From an uncultured Collinsella sp. (GTDB lineage Bacteria; Actinomycetota; Coriobacteriia; Coriobacteriales; Coriobacteriaceae), in NCBI GenBank assembly GCA_900757285.1, contig CAAENI010000238.1, forward strand, positions 1 to 21,099: a stretch of DNA of 21,099 nucleotides, in the 5' to 3' direction. The position numbers and the translations under genes are program-made. This document shows positions 1 to 6,690 of the stretch, piece after piece. How positions within the stretch are numbered: position 1 is the stretch's first letter; the number at the start of each line of letters is the position of its first letter. The notes under the pieces were generated by a model. It made no database searches and had not been told where the DNA came from. It was given only the letters and a program-made list of their open reading frames with translations.

Positions 1-951
1 CATCTCATAACACAGGGCGTAAGCCTCGGTGCCTGCGTGGACCTCCTCGCGGTGGCCGTCCGCAGTCCACACGATGGTCGCGTGATCGGCACGCGGATAT
101 TCGTTGACCTCGATGTAGCACTTGTCAAAGCTGATGACCGAGCGCTTGGGCTGCTTGGAGTGAAGCGTAAGGCTCACGACGCCCAGCTGCTGCTCGGCAT
201 TGCGGCAGACGATGCCGCCCGCAACATCGACGCCAGTCTCGCAGGTGTTGCCTAGAGACACGACCTCGGCGGGCTGGCTCGCCATAAACAGGCGCATGAC
301 GGACAGGGCATACACACCAATATCGAGCATGGCACCGCCGGCAAGGTTGCGATTGTAGAAACGGTTGGTCAGGTCGCCGTACTCCTTGTAGCTACCAAAG
401 TTGAGCTGAGCGAGGTTCATGCGGCCGAACTCGCCGGCATCCATGCGGCGACGCAGCTCTTGATACAAGGGCATGTGGAGCACCGTGGTAGCGTCCATAA
501 GGACCACGTTGTGCTCGGCGGCAATGGCACGGGCCTCATCGAGTTCAGCGGAATTGAGGGTAATGGCCTTCTCGCAGAGCACGTGCTTGCCGGCTGCCAG
601 GGCAGCGCGCAGATAGGTGATATGAGTGTTGTGCGGGGTAGTGATGTAGACGGCGTCGATGCCAGGATCGGCGTAGAGGTCCTCAACCGTGTCGTAGACC
701 TTCTCGATGCCATACTGCTCGGCAAAAGCCTGAGCCTTGGACGGCGTACGGTTGGCGACGCCCGCAAGCTTGCGACCGGCAAGAGCAAGGGACTGAGCCA
801 TCTGGTTGGCGATAACGCCGCAACCGATGACGGCCCAATGGAGCTCGGGAGCCGTAAAAATATCGTCGGGGAACGGCTTGTCCTGGACCGAAGCGAACGC
901 TGCTTTGGCGGCTGCCGCGGCGTCGAGCGGAGCCTGCTTGGAATCTGCCAT
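1..951 (-). CDS. Gfo/Idh/MocA-family NAD(P)-dependent oxidoreductase (partial, C-terminus beyond window)
   Basis: This is the first 317 codons of a gene whose 3' end lies outside the window. The start is the ATG at 949-951, preceded by an AGGAGG ribosome site 6 bases upstream. After a ~38-residue lead there is a Rossmann fold opening with WAVIGCGVIANQMAQSL, the usual nucleotide-binding glycine pattern. CEKAITLNSAEL follows, in the position of the family's conserved EKP, with Ala replacing Pro. Further on, GGAMLDIGVYALSVMR matches the C-terminal substrate-domain motif typical of dihydrodiol dehydrogenase-like members. Members oxidise or reduce sugars, inositols or diols with NAD(P); the substrate cannot be read from the sequence. 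It is separated from the sugar operon on its right by a mobile-element remnant, so a functional link is not implied. Confidence 0.88.
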   Translation of the reverse strand, partial: MADSKQAPLDAAAAAKAAFASVQDKPFPDDIFTAPELHWAVIGCGVIANQMAQSLALAGRKLAGVANRTPSKAQAFAEQYGIEKVYDTVEDLYADPGIDAVYITTPHNTHITYLRAALAAGKHVLCEKAITLNSAELDEARAIAAEHNVVLMDATTVLHMPLYQELRRRMDAGEFGRMNLAQLNFGSYKEYGDLTNRFYNRNLAGGAMLDIGVYALSVMRLFMASQPAEVVSLGNTCETGVDVAGGIVCRNAEQQLGVVSLTLHSKQPKRSVISFDKCYIEVNEYPRADHATIVWTADGHREEVHAGTEAYALCYEM

Positions 952-1359
952 TATGTGCCTCCTGTGTCATAGAACGCCTTGCTTTCTGACAGCTCTATAT
1001 TCGCACAAACACGCGCTTCTGTGCGCGTTTTTGCGTATCTCACCGCTAAACGGTCATTTTTATCCCGTAAACGGCGCATCTATACGCATATTCACGCAAT
1101 CCCACGCACGTAAATGCGCACAAATGCGAACCGGTCATTGCTCAGAGACAGGGGCTTATGCTTAGAACTCAAAAGACAGGATGATCCGCTTCGCCTCGTC
1201 GCTCATGGCGCGCTGCAGCTCTAAGGACCGTCCCAAACTGCCGACAGAAAAGGAACGTTCCAAACTGCAGACAGAAAAAGAACGTCCCCAGGCGCCGGCA
1301 TTTCAAGAGCACTCATTTAAGTCTGTCCCCAATGAGTGGGAGTAATCAGAGACCCTTTG
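952..1359. other. gene-free upstream region of the oxidoreductase
   Basis: No credible coding frame is visible. The part next to the oxidoreductase (about 1000-1140) is rich in short GCGCA/TGCGC words and holds two similar pieces, CCGCTAAACGGTCA (about 1042) and CCCGTAAACGGCGC (about 1065), which could be operator or promoter parts for the leftward gene. No clear -35/-10 pair stands out. The part from 1231 to 1284 is a tandem repeat, listed separately. A 7-bp inverted repeat, ACTCATT at 1311-1317 and AATGAGT at 1331-1337, lies near its right end. Confidence 0.6.
1231..1284. repeat. two-copy 27-bp tandem repeat
   Basis: Units at 1231-1257 and 1258-1284 match at 24 of 27 positions. The shared core is CCAAACTGC followed by GACAGAAAA and GAACG. 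The two copies abut directly and lie outside any gene. Function is unknown; a dispersed intergenic repeat or a protein-binding array would both fit. Confidence 0.8.
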
Positions 1360-1392
1360 CGAGGGAGGCCGGACGTGGCCTTCCTCGTTTTT
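1360..1392 (+). terminator. intrinsic terminator, plus strand
   Basis: An 11-bp stem (CGAGGGAGGCC at 1360-1370, GGCCTTCCTCG at 1377-1387, one G-U pair, 6-base loop) is followed directly by five Ts. This is a textbook rho-independent terminator for rightward transcription. No intact plus-strand gene lies upstream, so it either belongs to a lost gene, protects the IS left end from incoming transcription, or ends an unrecognised small RNA. Confidence 0.7.
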
Positions 1393-1398
1393 ATTCAT

Positions 1399-1599
1399 GG
1401 ACTTTAGTCCGTGCCGCGCGGCACGCGCGGCATAGAAAGCCACCCGCTCAGCGGGTGGAGGCCAATTTCCGCTACGCGACAAAAACCTTCCCCCTAGCAT
1501 GAGGATTGTTCAGGTCATCATACTAGGGGGAAGGTGATTGCTGTGGCCCAGAAAGCCAACAGCCTCGCGCACACGAAATGGCTGTGCAAGTACCGCATC
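1399..1599 (+). mobile_element. IS200/IS605-type left-end remnant
   Basis: Several compact hairpins stand in a row before a tnpA start: GGACTTTAGTCC (1399-1410), the 14-bp palindrome GTGCCGCGCGGCAC (1411-1424), and an 8-bp stem CCACCCGC/GCGGGTGG with a 3-base loop (1440-1458). A 12-bp inverted repeat then surrounds the ribosome-site region: CCTTCCCCCTAG at 1486-1497 and CTAGGGGGAAGG at 1523-1534, partly extended inward. IS200 elements carry subterminal hairpins bound by TnpA and a leader hairpin that limits tnpA expression, and this arrangement matches. Only the left end survives; the rest of the element is missing. Confidence 0.65.
1534..1599 (+). pseudogene. tnpA: IS200-like transposase TnpA, N-terminal fragment
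   Basis: From the GTG at 1534 (or the second GTG at 1543) the frame reads AQKANSLAHTKWLCKYRI, which I recognise as the very start of IS200-family Y1 transposases (usually continuing VFTPKYRRK). Similarity stops at about 1599, where the reading enters unrelated DNA. The HUH motif and catalytic tyrosine are absent, so this is a dead fragment of about 20 codons. It gives the family identity of the neighbouring hairpins. Confidence 0.75.
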
Positions 1600-1820
1600 G
1601 CACCGAGGCCAAGCTCATCGCCGCCATCGTCGAGAAGCACCCCGAGGTGCGCTTTGCCGCGAGCCGCACCTCGGCCCACGCCGACCTCTACGACCGCATG
1701 GAGCAGGCCCTGTGCGAGCGCGTGGCCAACGCGGTGGAGGTCGTCCGCTCCGACATCAGCCCCGCGCTTCTTGTCCACACCGGTCCAAACCTCGTGGGTG
1801 TGGCGGTCCAGGGACTCTAG
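1600..1820 (+). pseudogene. fragment resembling the C-terminus of a DegV-family protein
   Basis: A plus-strand frame (open from an ATG at 1578, stop TAG at 1818-1820) reads from about 1605 as TEAKLIAAIVEKHPEVRF and ends with LLVHTGPNLVGVAVQGL. DegV fatty-acid-binding proteins end in a conserved HxGPGxxGxxF-like segment, and this tail fits. Roughly 70 residues remain of a family usually near 280-290 residues. The frame is joined out of phase to the tnpA fragment, so it is a relic captured at the IS breakpoint. The DegV assignment rests mostly on the tail and is tentative. Confidence 0.45.
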
Positions 1821-1854
1821 TGGAGGCGGGGCGTCCTGCCCCAAAAACAAATGC

Positions 1855-1904
1855 AAAAGACGAGCACTTCTTGCCGCTCAATTGGCAAGAAGCGCTCGTC
1901 TTTT
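1855..1904 (-). terminator. bidirectional intrinsic terminator ending the sugar operon
   Basis: A long near-perfect stem pairs AAAAGACGAGC..CTTCTTGCC with GGCAAGAAG..GCTCGTCTTTT (1855-1874 against 1884-1904, a single mismatch, about 9-base loop). T-runs flank it on both strands. It lies about 30 bases beyond the ROK kinase stop, so it should end the leftward operon. The plus strand would also be stopped. Confidence 0.88.
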
Positions 1905-1936
1905 CTTAACGCGTTGTATGGCGGAGAGAGCGCAAG

Positions 1937-2821
1937 TTACGCGAGCGCCCTTCTTGCCAGCTCGGCCGCGCCGAGGATTCCTTGGTCGCCGCCGCAGCCC
2001 GGGGCGCAGATGTAGCTCTCCATGTCCTTAAGCTCGGCGGTCTGGATGTAGCCACCCAGATATTCGAGGGTCTTCTTGCGGACGATGCCGTAGAGCTGCT
2101 CCTGGTGCATCACGCCGCCGCCGAGGACGATGCGGCGAGGCGAGTACATGAGCACGAGGTTCGCGCACATCTGCCCCAGATAATCCCCCTCGAGCGCCCA
2201 CACCTCATCGTTGTCCGCGAGCTCGGCCGCGGGCTTTCCCCAGCGCGCGGCGATGGCGGGGCCGGAGGCGAGCCCCTCGAGACAGCTCGCGTGGCTCGGG
2301 CAGACGCAGCGTCCCTCCTCGGTGGGACGGGTCCTTACCAGCATGTGACCGGCCTCGGGGTGCAGCATGCCGTGAAGGAGTCTGCCCGCGCACATGACGC
2401 CCGCGCCCACGCCGGTGCCGATGGTCACGTAGACGGCGTCCTCGAGCCCCTTGCAGCAGCCGAAGACCACTTCGCCGAGGCAGGCAACGTTCACGTCCGT
2501 GTCGTAGGCCACCGGAATCCCGAGGGCGTCGGCGAACGCGGCGCGAAGACCATGGCCTCGCCACGCGAGCTTGGGCGTCTGGAGGATGGAGCCGTAGCGC
2601 TCGTCGTTGGGGTTGACGCAGGTCGGGCCGAAGGCGCCGATGCCCAACGCGTCCACATCGCGGGCGGTGAACCACTCGATCATCTGCGGGACGGTCTCGG
2701 CGGGCGTAAGCGTCGGGGTCTCCATGCGGTCGAGGACCTCGCCGTCGCCGGACACCACGGCACAGACCATCTTGGTCCCGCCGGCTTCGAGGGCGCCGAG
2801 CCTCATTTGCTTTTCGCTCAT
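1937..2821 (-). CDS. ROK-family sugar kinase, fructokinase type
   Basis: The 294-residue protein has the ROK phosphate-binding start LGALEAGGTKMVCAVV. It also has VAYDTDVNVACLGE around the catalytic Asp (residue ~108), GTGVGAGV, and a zinc-binding stretch GHM..C-V-C-P-S-H-A-S-C (His and three Cys). The motif GPAIAARWG and an ATP-site RRIVLGGGV lie toward the C-terminus. The whole reading closely resembles bacterial ROK fructokinases (ScrK/GmuE type), which phosphorylate fructose to fructose-6-phosphate in the cytosol. It is the last gene of the operon, 79 bases after the GH172 gene, and begins behind a GGAGG site. Its place after a fructosidase-family enzyme supports fructose as substrate; mannose or another hexose remains possible. 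Confidence 0.88.
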   Translation of the reverse strand: MSEKQMRLGALEAGGTKMVCAVVSGDGEVLDRMETPTLTPAETVPQMIEWFTARDVDALGIGAFGPTCVNPNDERYGSILQTPKLAWRGHGLRAAFADALGIPVAYDTDVNVACLGEVVFGCCKGLEDAVYVTIGTGVGAGVMCAGRLLHGMLHPEAGHMLVRTRPTEEGRCVCPSHASCLEGLASGPAIAARWGKPAAELADNDEVWALEGDYLGQMCANLVLMYSPRRIVLGGGVMHQEQLYGIVRKKTLEYLGGYIQTAELKDMESYICAPGCGGDQGILGAAELARRALA

Positions 2822-2839
2822 GTGATCCTCCTTACAAAG

Positions 2840-2873
2840 GGACGCCCGCAGTCATGGTCAACCGCGGGCGCCC
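2840..2873 (-). other. hairpin between GH172 and ROK kinase genes
   Basis: CGCCCGC (2843-2849) pairs with GCGGGCG (2864-2870), with flanking GGG/CCC at 2839-2841 and 2871-2873. In the direction of transcription it is followed only by TTTG, too short a T-run for an efficient terminator. It more likely tunes the ratio of the last gene or protects the upstream mRNA 3' end. Confidence 0.5.
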
Positions 2874-2900
2874 ATAACGTTGGCTTGTTTCGAGGCGACC

Positions 2901-4025
2901 CTACCTGGGCACGCGGTCCTGCCTTGCGGCAAACGGGGCGAGCACGGCGTGCGGCTCGCTTTGGTACCAGTAGGCGACGGTGGAGATGTCGTCCTCGCGC
3001 TCGTAGAGCTTGATGTCGTCGTTGCCGAGGTCCTGGAACGTCACGCGCAGGTCCTCCTTGAACGAGATCGGGTCGGGAAGGTGCCACCTGTAGAGGCCGT
3101 GCCTGGGCAGCGCGTCGTCGTTAGTCGCGAGCATCGGATTCGGGTTCGGCTTGCCCGCGCTGAAGCGGTCGCGCGTGGCGTCGCGCGTCGAGCGGTACGG
3201 GTAGCCGGCGAACAGCGTGTTGAAGCACTGCGCCTCGGGCAGCGCGTGGGGCGGCCTGTCGAGGAAGGCCCAGGCACCGCCGAAGTAGTCCTCGGCTCCC
3301 GTCGAGGTGACCGTGGGGAACTCCTCGTCGCCGTCGAGGAAGAACTTCATCTCGCCCTCGCCCCACCAATAGCGCTCCAGGGCGCACAGGGCCATGTAGG
3401 TGCCGACGTAGTAGCCCTTGCCGCGCACGCCGTCGAGCACGGTGTAGTCGACGCCCCTGCGGGTGCTGCGCTCGCGGTTAAAGCGGGCGTGGAAGTACAT
3501 GGCGTCGTCCGGCACGTCGGTGAGCGCGTAGTTGAACGTGTAGAAGATGTACTTAATGAACCCGGGGTGCTCGCTCGTAAGCGTGACCTTGGCGTGCTTC
3601 CTGAAGGGCATCTCGAAGTAGCAGTTCATGCCGCCCGTCGGGTTCACGCAGATGGGCATCGAGTTGACGATGGCGCGCTCACCGAAGCCGTTGCAGAAGA
3701 AGTCGCCGACAGGGCACTCGACCGAGGGGGTCTCCTCGTCGTCCCAGTAGAAGCGCAGCACGAGGTCACGCATGACGAAGCTGCCGGCGGCGGTCTTGTC
3801 GGGGACGGTCATCCAGATGTGGCGGATGATGCCGGGGCCCTCGATGTCCGCGAGCGTGATGGTCTCGCCGGACTCAAGGGGCACGCAGCACGAGCCCTTG
3901 CGGCCGACGCCGAGGTGGCTGGCCGACATGGCGGCGCGGCCCTTCTCGCCCGTGATGTTCTCGGGGGTGATGGCGCGGCTTTCCTCACCGCCGTGCATCC
4001 ACACGTCCTTAAGGAACTCTCTCAT
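2901..4025 (-). CDS. GH172 (DUF2961) glycoside hydrolase, probable fructofuranosidase/difructose-anhydride enzyme
   Basis: The 374-residue protein has the DUF2961 signature: IEGPGIIRHIWMTVPD, LRFYWDDEETPSVECPVGDFF, FNYALT, TSTGAEDYFGGAW (residues 241-252), GLYRWHLPDPISF and DISTVAYWYQSEPHA. GH172 includes the Bifidobacterium dentium alpha-D-fructofuranosidase/difructose dianhydride I synthase-hydrolase, and D-arabinan-cleaving enzymes. Glu245 in the GAEDYF motif corresponds to one catalytic Glu. The second conserved Glu, normally about 20 residues later, cannot be placed surely: the aligned position looks like Cys267, with Glu264 close by. There is no signal peptide, so it acts in the cytosol on sugar brought in by the PTS encoded just upstream (12 bases from EIIA). 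Start ATG follows AGAGGAGG. Confidence 0.88.
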   Translation of the reverse strand: MREFLKDVWMHGGEESRAITPENITGEKGRAAMSASHLGVGRKGSCCVPLESGETITLADIEGPGIIRHIWMTVPDKTAAGSFVMRDLVLRFYWDDEETPSVECPVGDFFCNGFGERAIVNSMPICVNPTGGMNCYFEMPFRKHAKVTLTSEHPGFIKYIFYTFNYALTDVPDDAMYFHARFNRERSTRRGVDYTVLDGVRGKGYYVGTYMALCALERYWWGEGEMKFFLDGDEEFPTVTSTGAEDYFGGAWAFLDRPPHALPEAQCFNTLFAGYPYRSTRDATRDRFSAGKPNPNPMLATNDDALPRHGLYRWHLPDPISFKEDLRVTFQDLGNDDIKLYEREDDISTVAYWYQSEPHAVLAPFAARQDRVPR

Positions 4026-4037
4026 CGTCGACCTCCT

Positions 4038-4436
4038 CTATTCGTCGTCGTCGCACTCGGCGGAACTGGCACCGTTCACGTAGATGATCTGCTGGCGCGC
4101 CTCGTTGACGAGGGCGTCGAAGTCGAGTTTCTCGTCGGGGCGCGCGAGCGCGACCGTCATGGCGAGCGGGAGGTTGACACCCGCGATCACGTGGATCCGG
4201 TCGGAGGCGAAGCGGGAAAAGCGCTGGTTCACGCTGCCGCCGTACGCGTCGGTGAGGACGACGACCTCGTCAGTGCCCGAAAGAGCCGCCTCGACCGCCG
4301 CGTCGAGCCCCTCGCCGTTGTCGTTCACGTAGGCGCACACGGCGTTGACGGCGTCGCCCTTACCCGTAAGGAACTCGAGGGTGTCCTTGAAGCCCTGGGC
4401 GAGAAGGGAATGGCTCGCCACAACTATCTTTCTCAT
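4038..4436 (-). CDS. PTS mannose/levan-family EIIA component
   Basis: The 132-residue protein begins MRKIVVASHSLLAQG. His9 in the ASHSLLAQG motif is the expected phosphorylation site of mannose-class EIIA domains, which receive phosphate from HPr. The interior (VVVLTDAYGGSVNQRF and VIAGVNLPLAM) matches the family core beta strands. It is a free-standing EIIA, not fused to EIIB as in E. coli ManX, like LevD-type systems. It lies 26 bases after EIID and 12 bases before the GH172 gene. The order B-C-D-A is not that of levDEFG (A-B-C-D). The ribosome site (GGTGA) is weak. Confidence 0.93.
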   Translation of the reverse strand: MRKIVVASHSLLAQGFKDTLEFLTGKGDAVNAVCAYVNDNGEGLDAAVEAALSGTDEVVVLTDAYGGSVNQRFSRFASDRIHVIAGVNLPLAMTVALARPDEKLDFDALVNEARQQIIYVNGASSAECDDDE

Positions 4437-4462
4437 TGATTCACCAATCTCTTGGGTCGAAG

Positions 4463-5296
4463 CTAGGCGAGGATGCCGGCGGCGGAGGCGACCATCGCGA
4501 GGACGATCACCACGAGGATGAGGGCCGTCATGCTCGCGTTCTTCTTGGTAAGAAGGTAATACGCGCTTCCCGTGATGGCGGCGGGGATCATGGCAGGCAG
4601 GATCTTGTCGAGCAGCGGCTGAATCTCCATCGCGACGTCGCCGAAGCTGAAGCTAATCGGGCAGGTGACGCCGATGACCGAGGCGATGAGGCAGCCGACC
4701 ACGGTGAGGCCGAGCACGGAGGCGGCGGCAGTGAGGTTGGGAAGCTTCTCGCTGAAGTCGGTGACGAGCTTCACGCCCTGCTTGTAGCCGAACTCGAGGG
4801 CGTGCATGCGGACCCAGAAGATGGCCAGGATGAGCGCGAACCAGATGCCGGCTCCCACGGGGTTGCCCTCGATGGCCATGTAGGCGGCGATGGAGCCCAT
4901 GATGGTCGGGATCATGGTCATGAGCAGGGAGTCGCCGACGCCGGCGAGCGGTCCCATGGTGCCGATCTTCAGGTCTTGGACGGCGTCCGCCGCCGCTAGG
5001 CCGTCGCGCTCCTCCATGGCCACGCAGGCGCCAAGGATGATGGCGGCGAGCCAAGGCTGGGTGTTGTAGTAGCGGAAGTGGTTGTTGAGCGCTTGCTTAT
5101 AGTCCTCGTCGTTCGTATAGATCTTCCTCAGGACCGGCGAGAGGGCGTAGGCGACTGAGGCGCCCTGCTGGGTCTGGTAGTTGAAGGTGCACACGCTCAT
5201 GAGCCAGCGCCAGTTCGCGTTGCGTAGGTCCTTCTTGGTGACCTTGTAGCCGGAGGGCTTGCCCTCGGCGACGGCGGTGATGTTCTCGTTTTCCAT
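4463..5296 (-). CDS. PTS mannose/levan-family EIID component
   Basis: The 277-residue membrane protein carries the family's features: FNYQTQQGASVAYALSP near residue 38, FNTQPW-like YYNTQPWLAAIILG, a mid-protein MGPLAGVGDSLLMTMIPTI motif (invariant in EIID), and a C-terminal hydrophobic anchor. With EIIC it forms the sugar channel in the cytoplasmic membrane. It starts 2 bases after the EIIC stop, behind a GAGGATGAG ribosome site inside the EIIC end, which indicates coupled translation. Confidence 0.95.
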   Translation of the reverse strand: MENENITAVAEGKPSGYKVTKKDLRNANWRWLMSVCTFNYQTQQGASVAYALSPVLRKIYTNDEDYKQALNNHFRYYNTQPWLAAIILGACVAMEERDGLAAADAVQDLKIGTMGPLAGVGDSLLMTMIPTIMGSIAAYMAIEGNPVGAGIWFALILAIFWVRMHALEFGYKQGVKLVTDFSEKLPNLTAAASVLGLTVVGCLIASVIGVTCPISFSFGDVAMEIQPLLDKILPAMIPAAITGSAYYLLTKKNASMTALILVVIVLAMVASAAGILA

Positions 5297-5298
5297 GG

Positions 5299-6084
5299 TT
5301 ACTCATCCTCTCCGATGAAGGCGTCTGCGGAAGCGTGGGCGGCGAGCTCGGTGTCCCTCTCGGCACGCTGGTAGAACGCAATCGCGAGGGCAACGCCGAC
5401 GATGGCGGCGCCGATGATGGGCACGTTCAGGAAGGCCGAGAGGAAGAAGCCGGCGAGCAGGTACTGGAAGTACTTGGCGGTTGGCATGTAGCGGAGCAGC
5501 ATGGCGATACCGACGGCCGGGAGCATCTTGCCGGCGAGGGTGAGGCCGGAGAGGAACCACTGGGGCATGACCTCGAGGAGCCAGTTGACGGCGGGCTGGC
5601 CGAGCGTCACGGAGACAAAGACGGGCAGGGCGGCGCACAGGCCGAAGAGCGCGGGGCAGACCCACAGGATGGCGTTCATCTGATTGAACTTACCCTCGTT
5701 GCAGAACTTCTGGGACTTCTCGACGACAAAGCCGTTGAGGATCTTGGCGACGACGTCGAGCTGGATGCCGAGCATGCCGACCGGCAGGCCGATGGCGAGG
5801 CCCGTGTCGGAGCCCAGGGTCACGCCGTAGGCGGTGGCGATGATGGCCATCGTGCCGTAGTCGGGAATGGAGGAGCCGCCGAAGCCCGCGACGCCGAGCT
5901 GCATGAGCTGAATGGTGCCGCCGATGACAAGGCCGGTCTTCCAGTCGCCCATGACGACTCCGGTGATGAGGCCCCAGAAAACGGCGTAATTGACGAAGAT
6001 CATCGGGATGCCGTAGTAGTCCACGTGCTTGATGAAGGCCAGCAGGGTCAAAAGGACGACCTGCAGGATAGTGAAGTTGACCAT
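5299..6084 (-). CDS. PTS mannose/levan-family EIIC component
   Basis: The 261-residue, strongly hydrophobic protein shows the EIIC-Man pattern: an N-terminal membrane segment, then FWGLITGVVMGDWKTGLVIGGTIQLMQLGVAGFGG, PDYGTMAIIATAY, and several further membrane helices. A charged C-terminal tail (AERDTELAAHASADAFIGEDE region) lies in the cytoplasm. It is the substrate-binding transport unit that pairs with EIID. The start has AAGGGGG 6 bases upstream and lies 9 bases after the EIIB stop. Confidence 0.95.
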   Translation of the reverse strand: MVNFTILQVVLLTLLAFIKHVDYYGIPMIFVNYAVFWGLITGVVMGDWKTGLVIGGTIQLMQLGVAGFGGSSIPDYGTMAIIATAYGVTLGSDTGLAIGLPVGMLGIQLDVVAKILNGFVVEKSQKFCNEGKFNQMNAILWVCPALFGLCAALPVFVSVTLGQPAVNWLLEVMPQWFLSGLTLAGKMLPAVGIAMLLRYMPTAKYFQYLLAGFFLSAFLNVPIIGAAIVGVALAIAFYQRAERDTELAAHASADAFIGEDE

Positions 6085-6093
6085 ATTTCCCCC

Positions 6094-6567
6094 TTAGATG
6101 AGGTCTGCGACGGAGACGGGCTTGTCGGCGGGCACGAACTGGGCCGTCACCTTGACGCCACGGGCGATGAGCGCCTTGTAGCTCTGGACGTTCTCGGCGG
6201 AGGCGTAGGCGCGCTGGGTGAGCTGGATGCCGTCCTCCTTGACGAGCGAGCCGCCGACGACCAGCGACGGGAGCTCGACGCCCGACTCGACCAGGCGAAG
6301 CATCGTCTCGGGCTCCTTGGCGATGACGAAGACCTTCTCGCGGTCGTACTTGCCCGCGGCGAAGTTCTTGAGCGCGGTCTGCTCGGAGATGATCGAAACG
6401 GCCATGCCCGCGGGGCGCGCCATCCTCATGGTGGACTTCAGGACCTCGTCGCCGGCGACCTTGTCGTCGATGACCATGACTCGGGTCGCGCCCGACACCG
6501 GGGCCCACTGCGTCACGATGATGCCGTGAAGCAGGCGATTGTCGATTCGTGCCATAACAACACTCAT
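6094..6567 (-). CDS. PTS mannose/levan-family EIIB component
   Basis: The protein has 157 residues if started at ATG 6565-6567, which has TAGGAG 6 bases upstream. The open frame extends further upstream, but that part has no family similarity. The motif ARIDNRLLHG puts the phosphorylated His at residue 14, followed by VTQW. Also typical are VMVIDDKVAGDEVLKSTMRMA, VFVIAKEPETMLRLVESG and LVVGGSL. It takes phosphate from EIIA and passes it to the sugar on the EIIC/EIID channel. It is the first structural gene, 123 bases after the regulator. Confidence 0.94.
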   Translation of the reverse strand: MSVVMARIDNRLLHGIIVTQWAPVSGATRVMVIDDKVAGDEVLKSTMRMARPAGMAVSIISEQTALKNFAAGKYDREKVFVIAKEPETMLRLVESGVELPSLVVGGSLVKEDGIQLTQRAYASAENVQSYKALIARGVKVTAQFVPADKPVSVADLI

Positions 6568-6690
6568 ATTTGCTCCTATCAAATGAAGTTTTGCGTTCGG
6601 TACTGCCTCGGCGCTATCCGGATTCGCGCCGGGCAAGGGGTTATCGGATTATTGAGGACGCGCGGTCAGCTTGCGGCGGCGCGGGGAAGG
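6568..6690 (-). promoter_or_regulatory. regulator-EIIB intergenic region with operator-like repeat
   Basis: This 123-base gap separates the regulator from the PTS genes. It holds GGCGC (6610-6614) and GCGCC (6626-6630) around ATCCGGAT, an imperfect dyad about 45 bases before the EIIB start, which is where an operator might lie. I see no -24/-12 sigma-54 promoter (GG-N10-GC with TGGCAC and TTGC) and no convincing -35/-10 pair. The assignment as regulatory DNA is inference from position. Confidence 0.35.

Noticed and set aside
1231..1284. CRISPR-like repeat
   Set aside because: Only two directly adjoining units without spacers.
1982..3013. 343-residue plus-strand open frame
   Set aside because: Antisense of the ROK kinase, which has clear catalytic and zinc motifs on the other strand.
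2880..4439. 519-residue plus-strand open frame
   Set aside because: Antisense of the GH172 and EIIA genes, low-complexity Val/Ala/Arg composition, no start context.
6568..6690. Sigma-54 (-24/-12) promoter before the PTS genes
   Set aside because: Looked for because of the LevR-like regulator; no GG-N10-GC pair in the right context was found.
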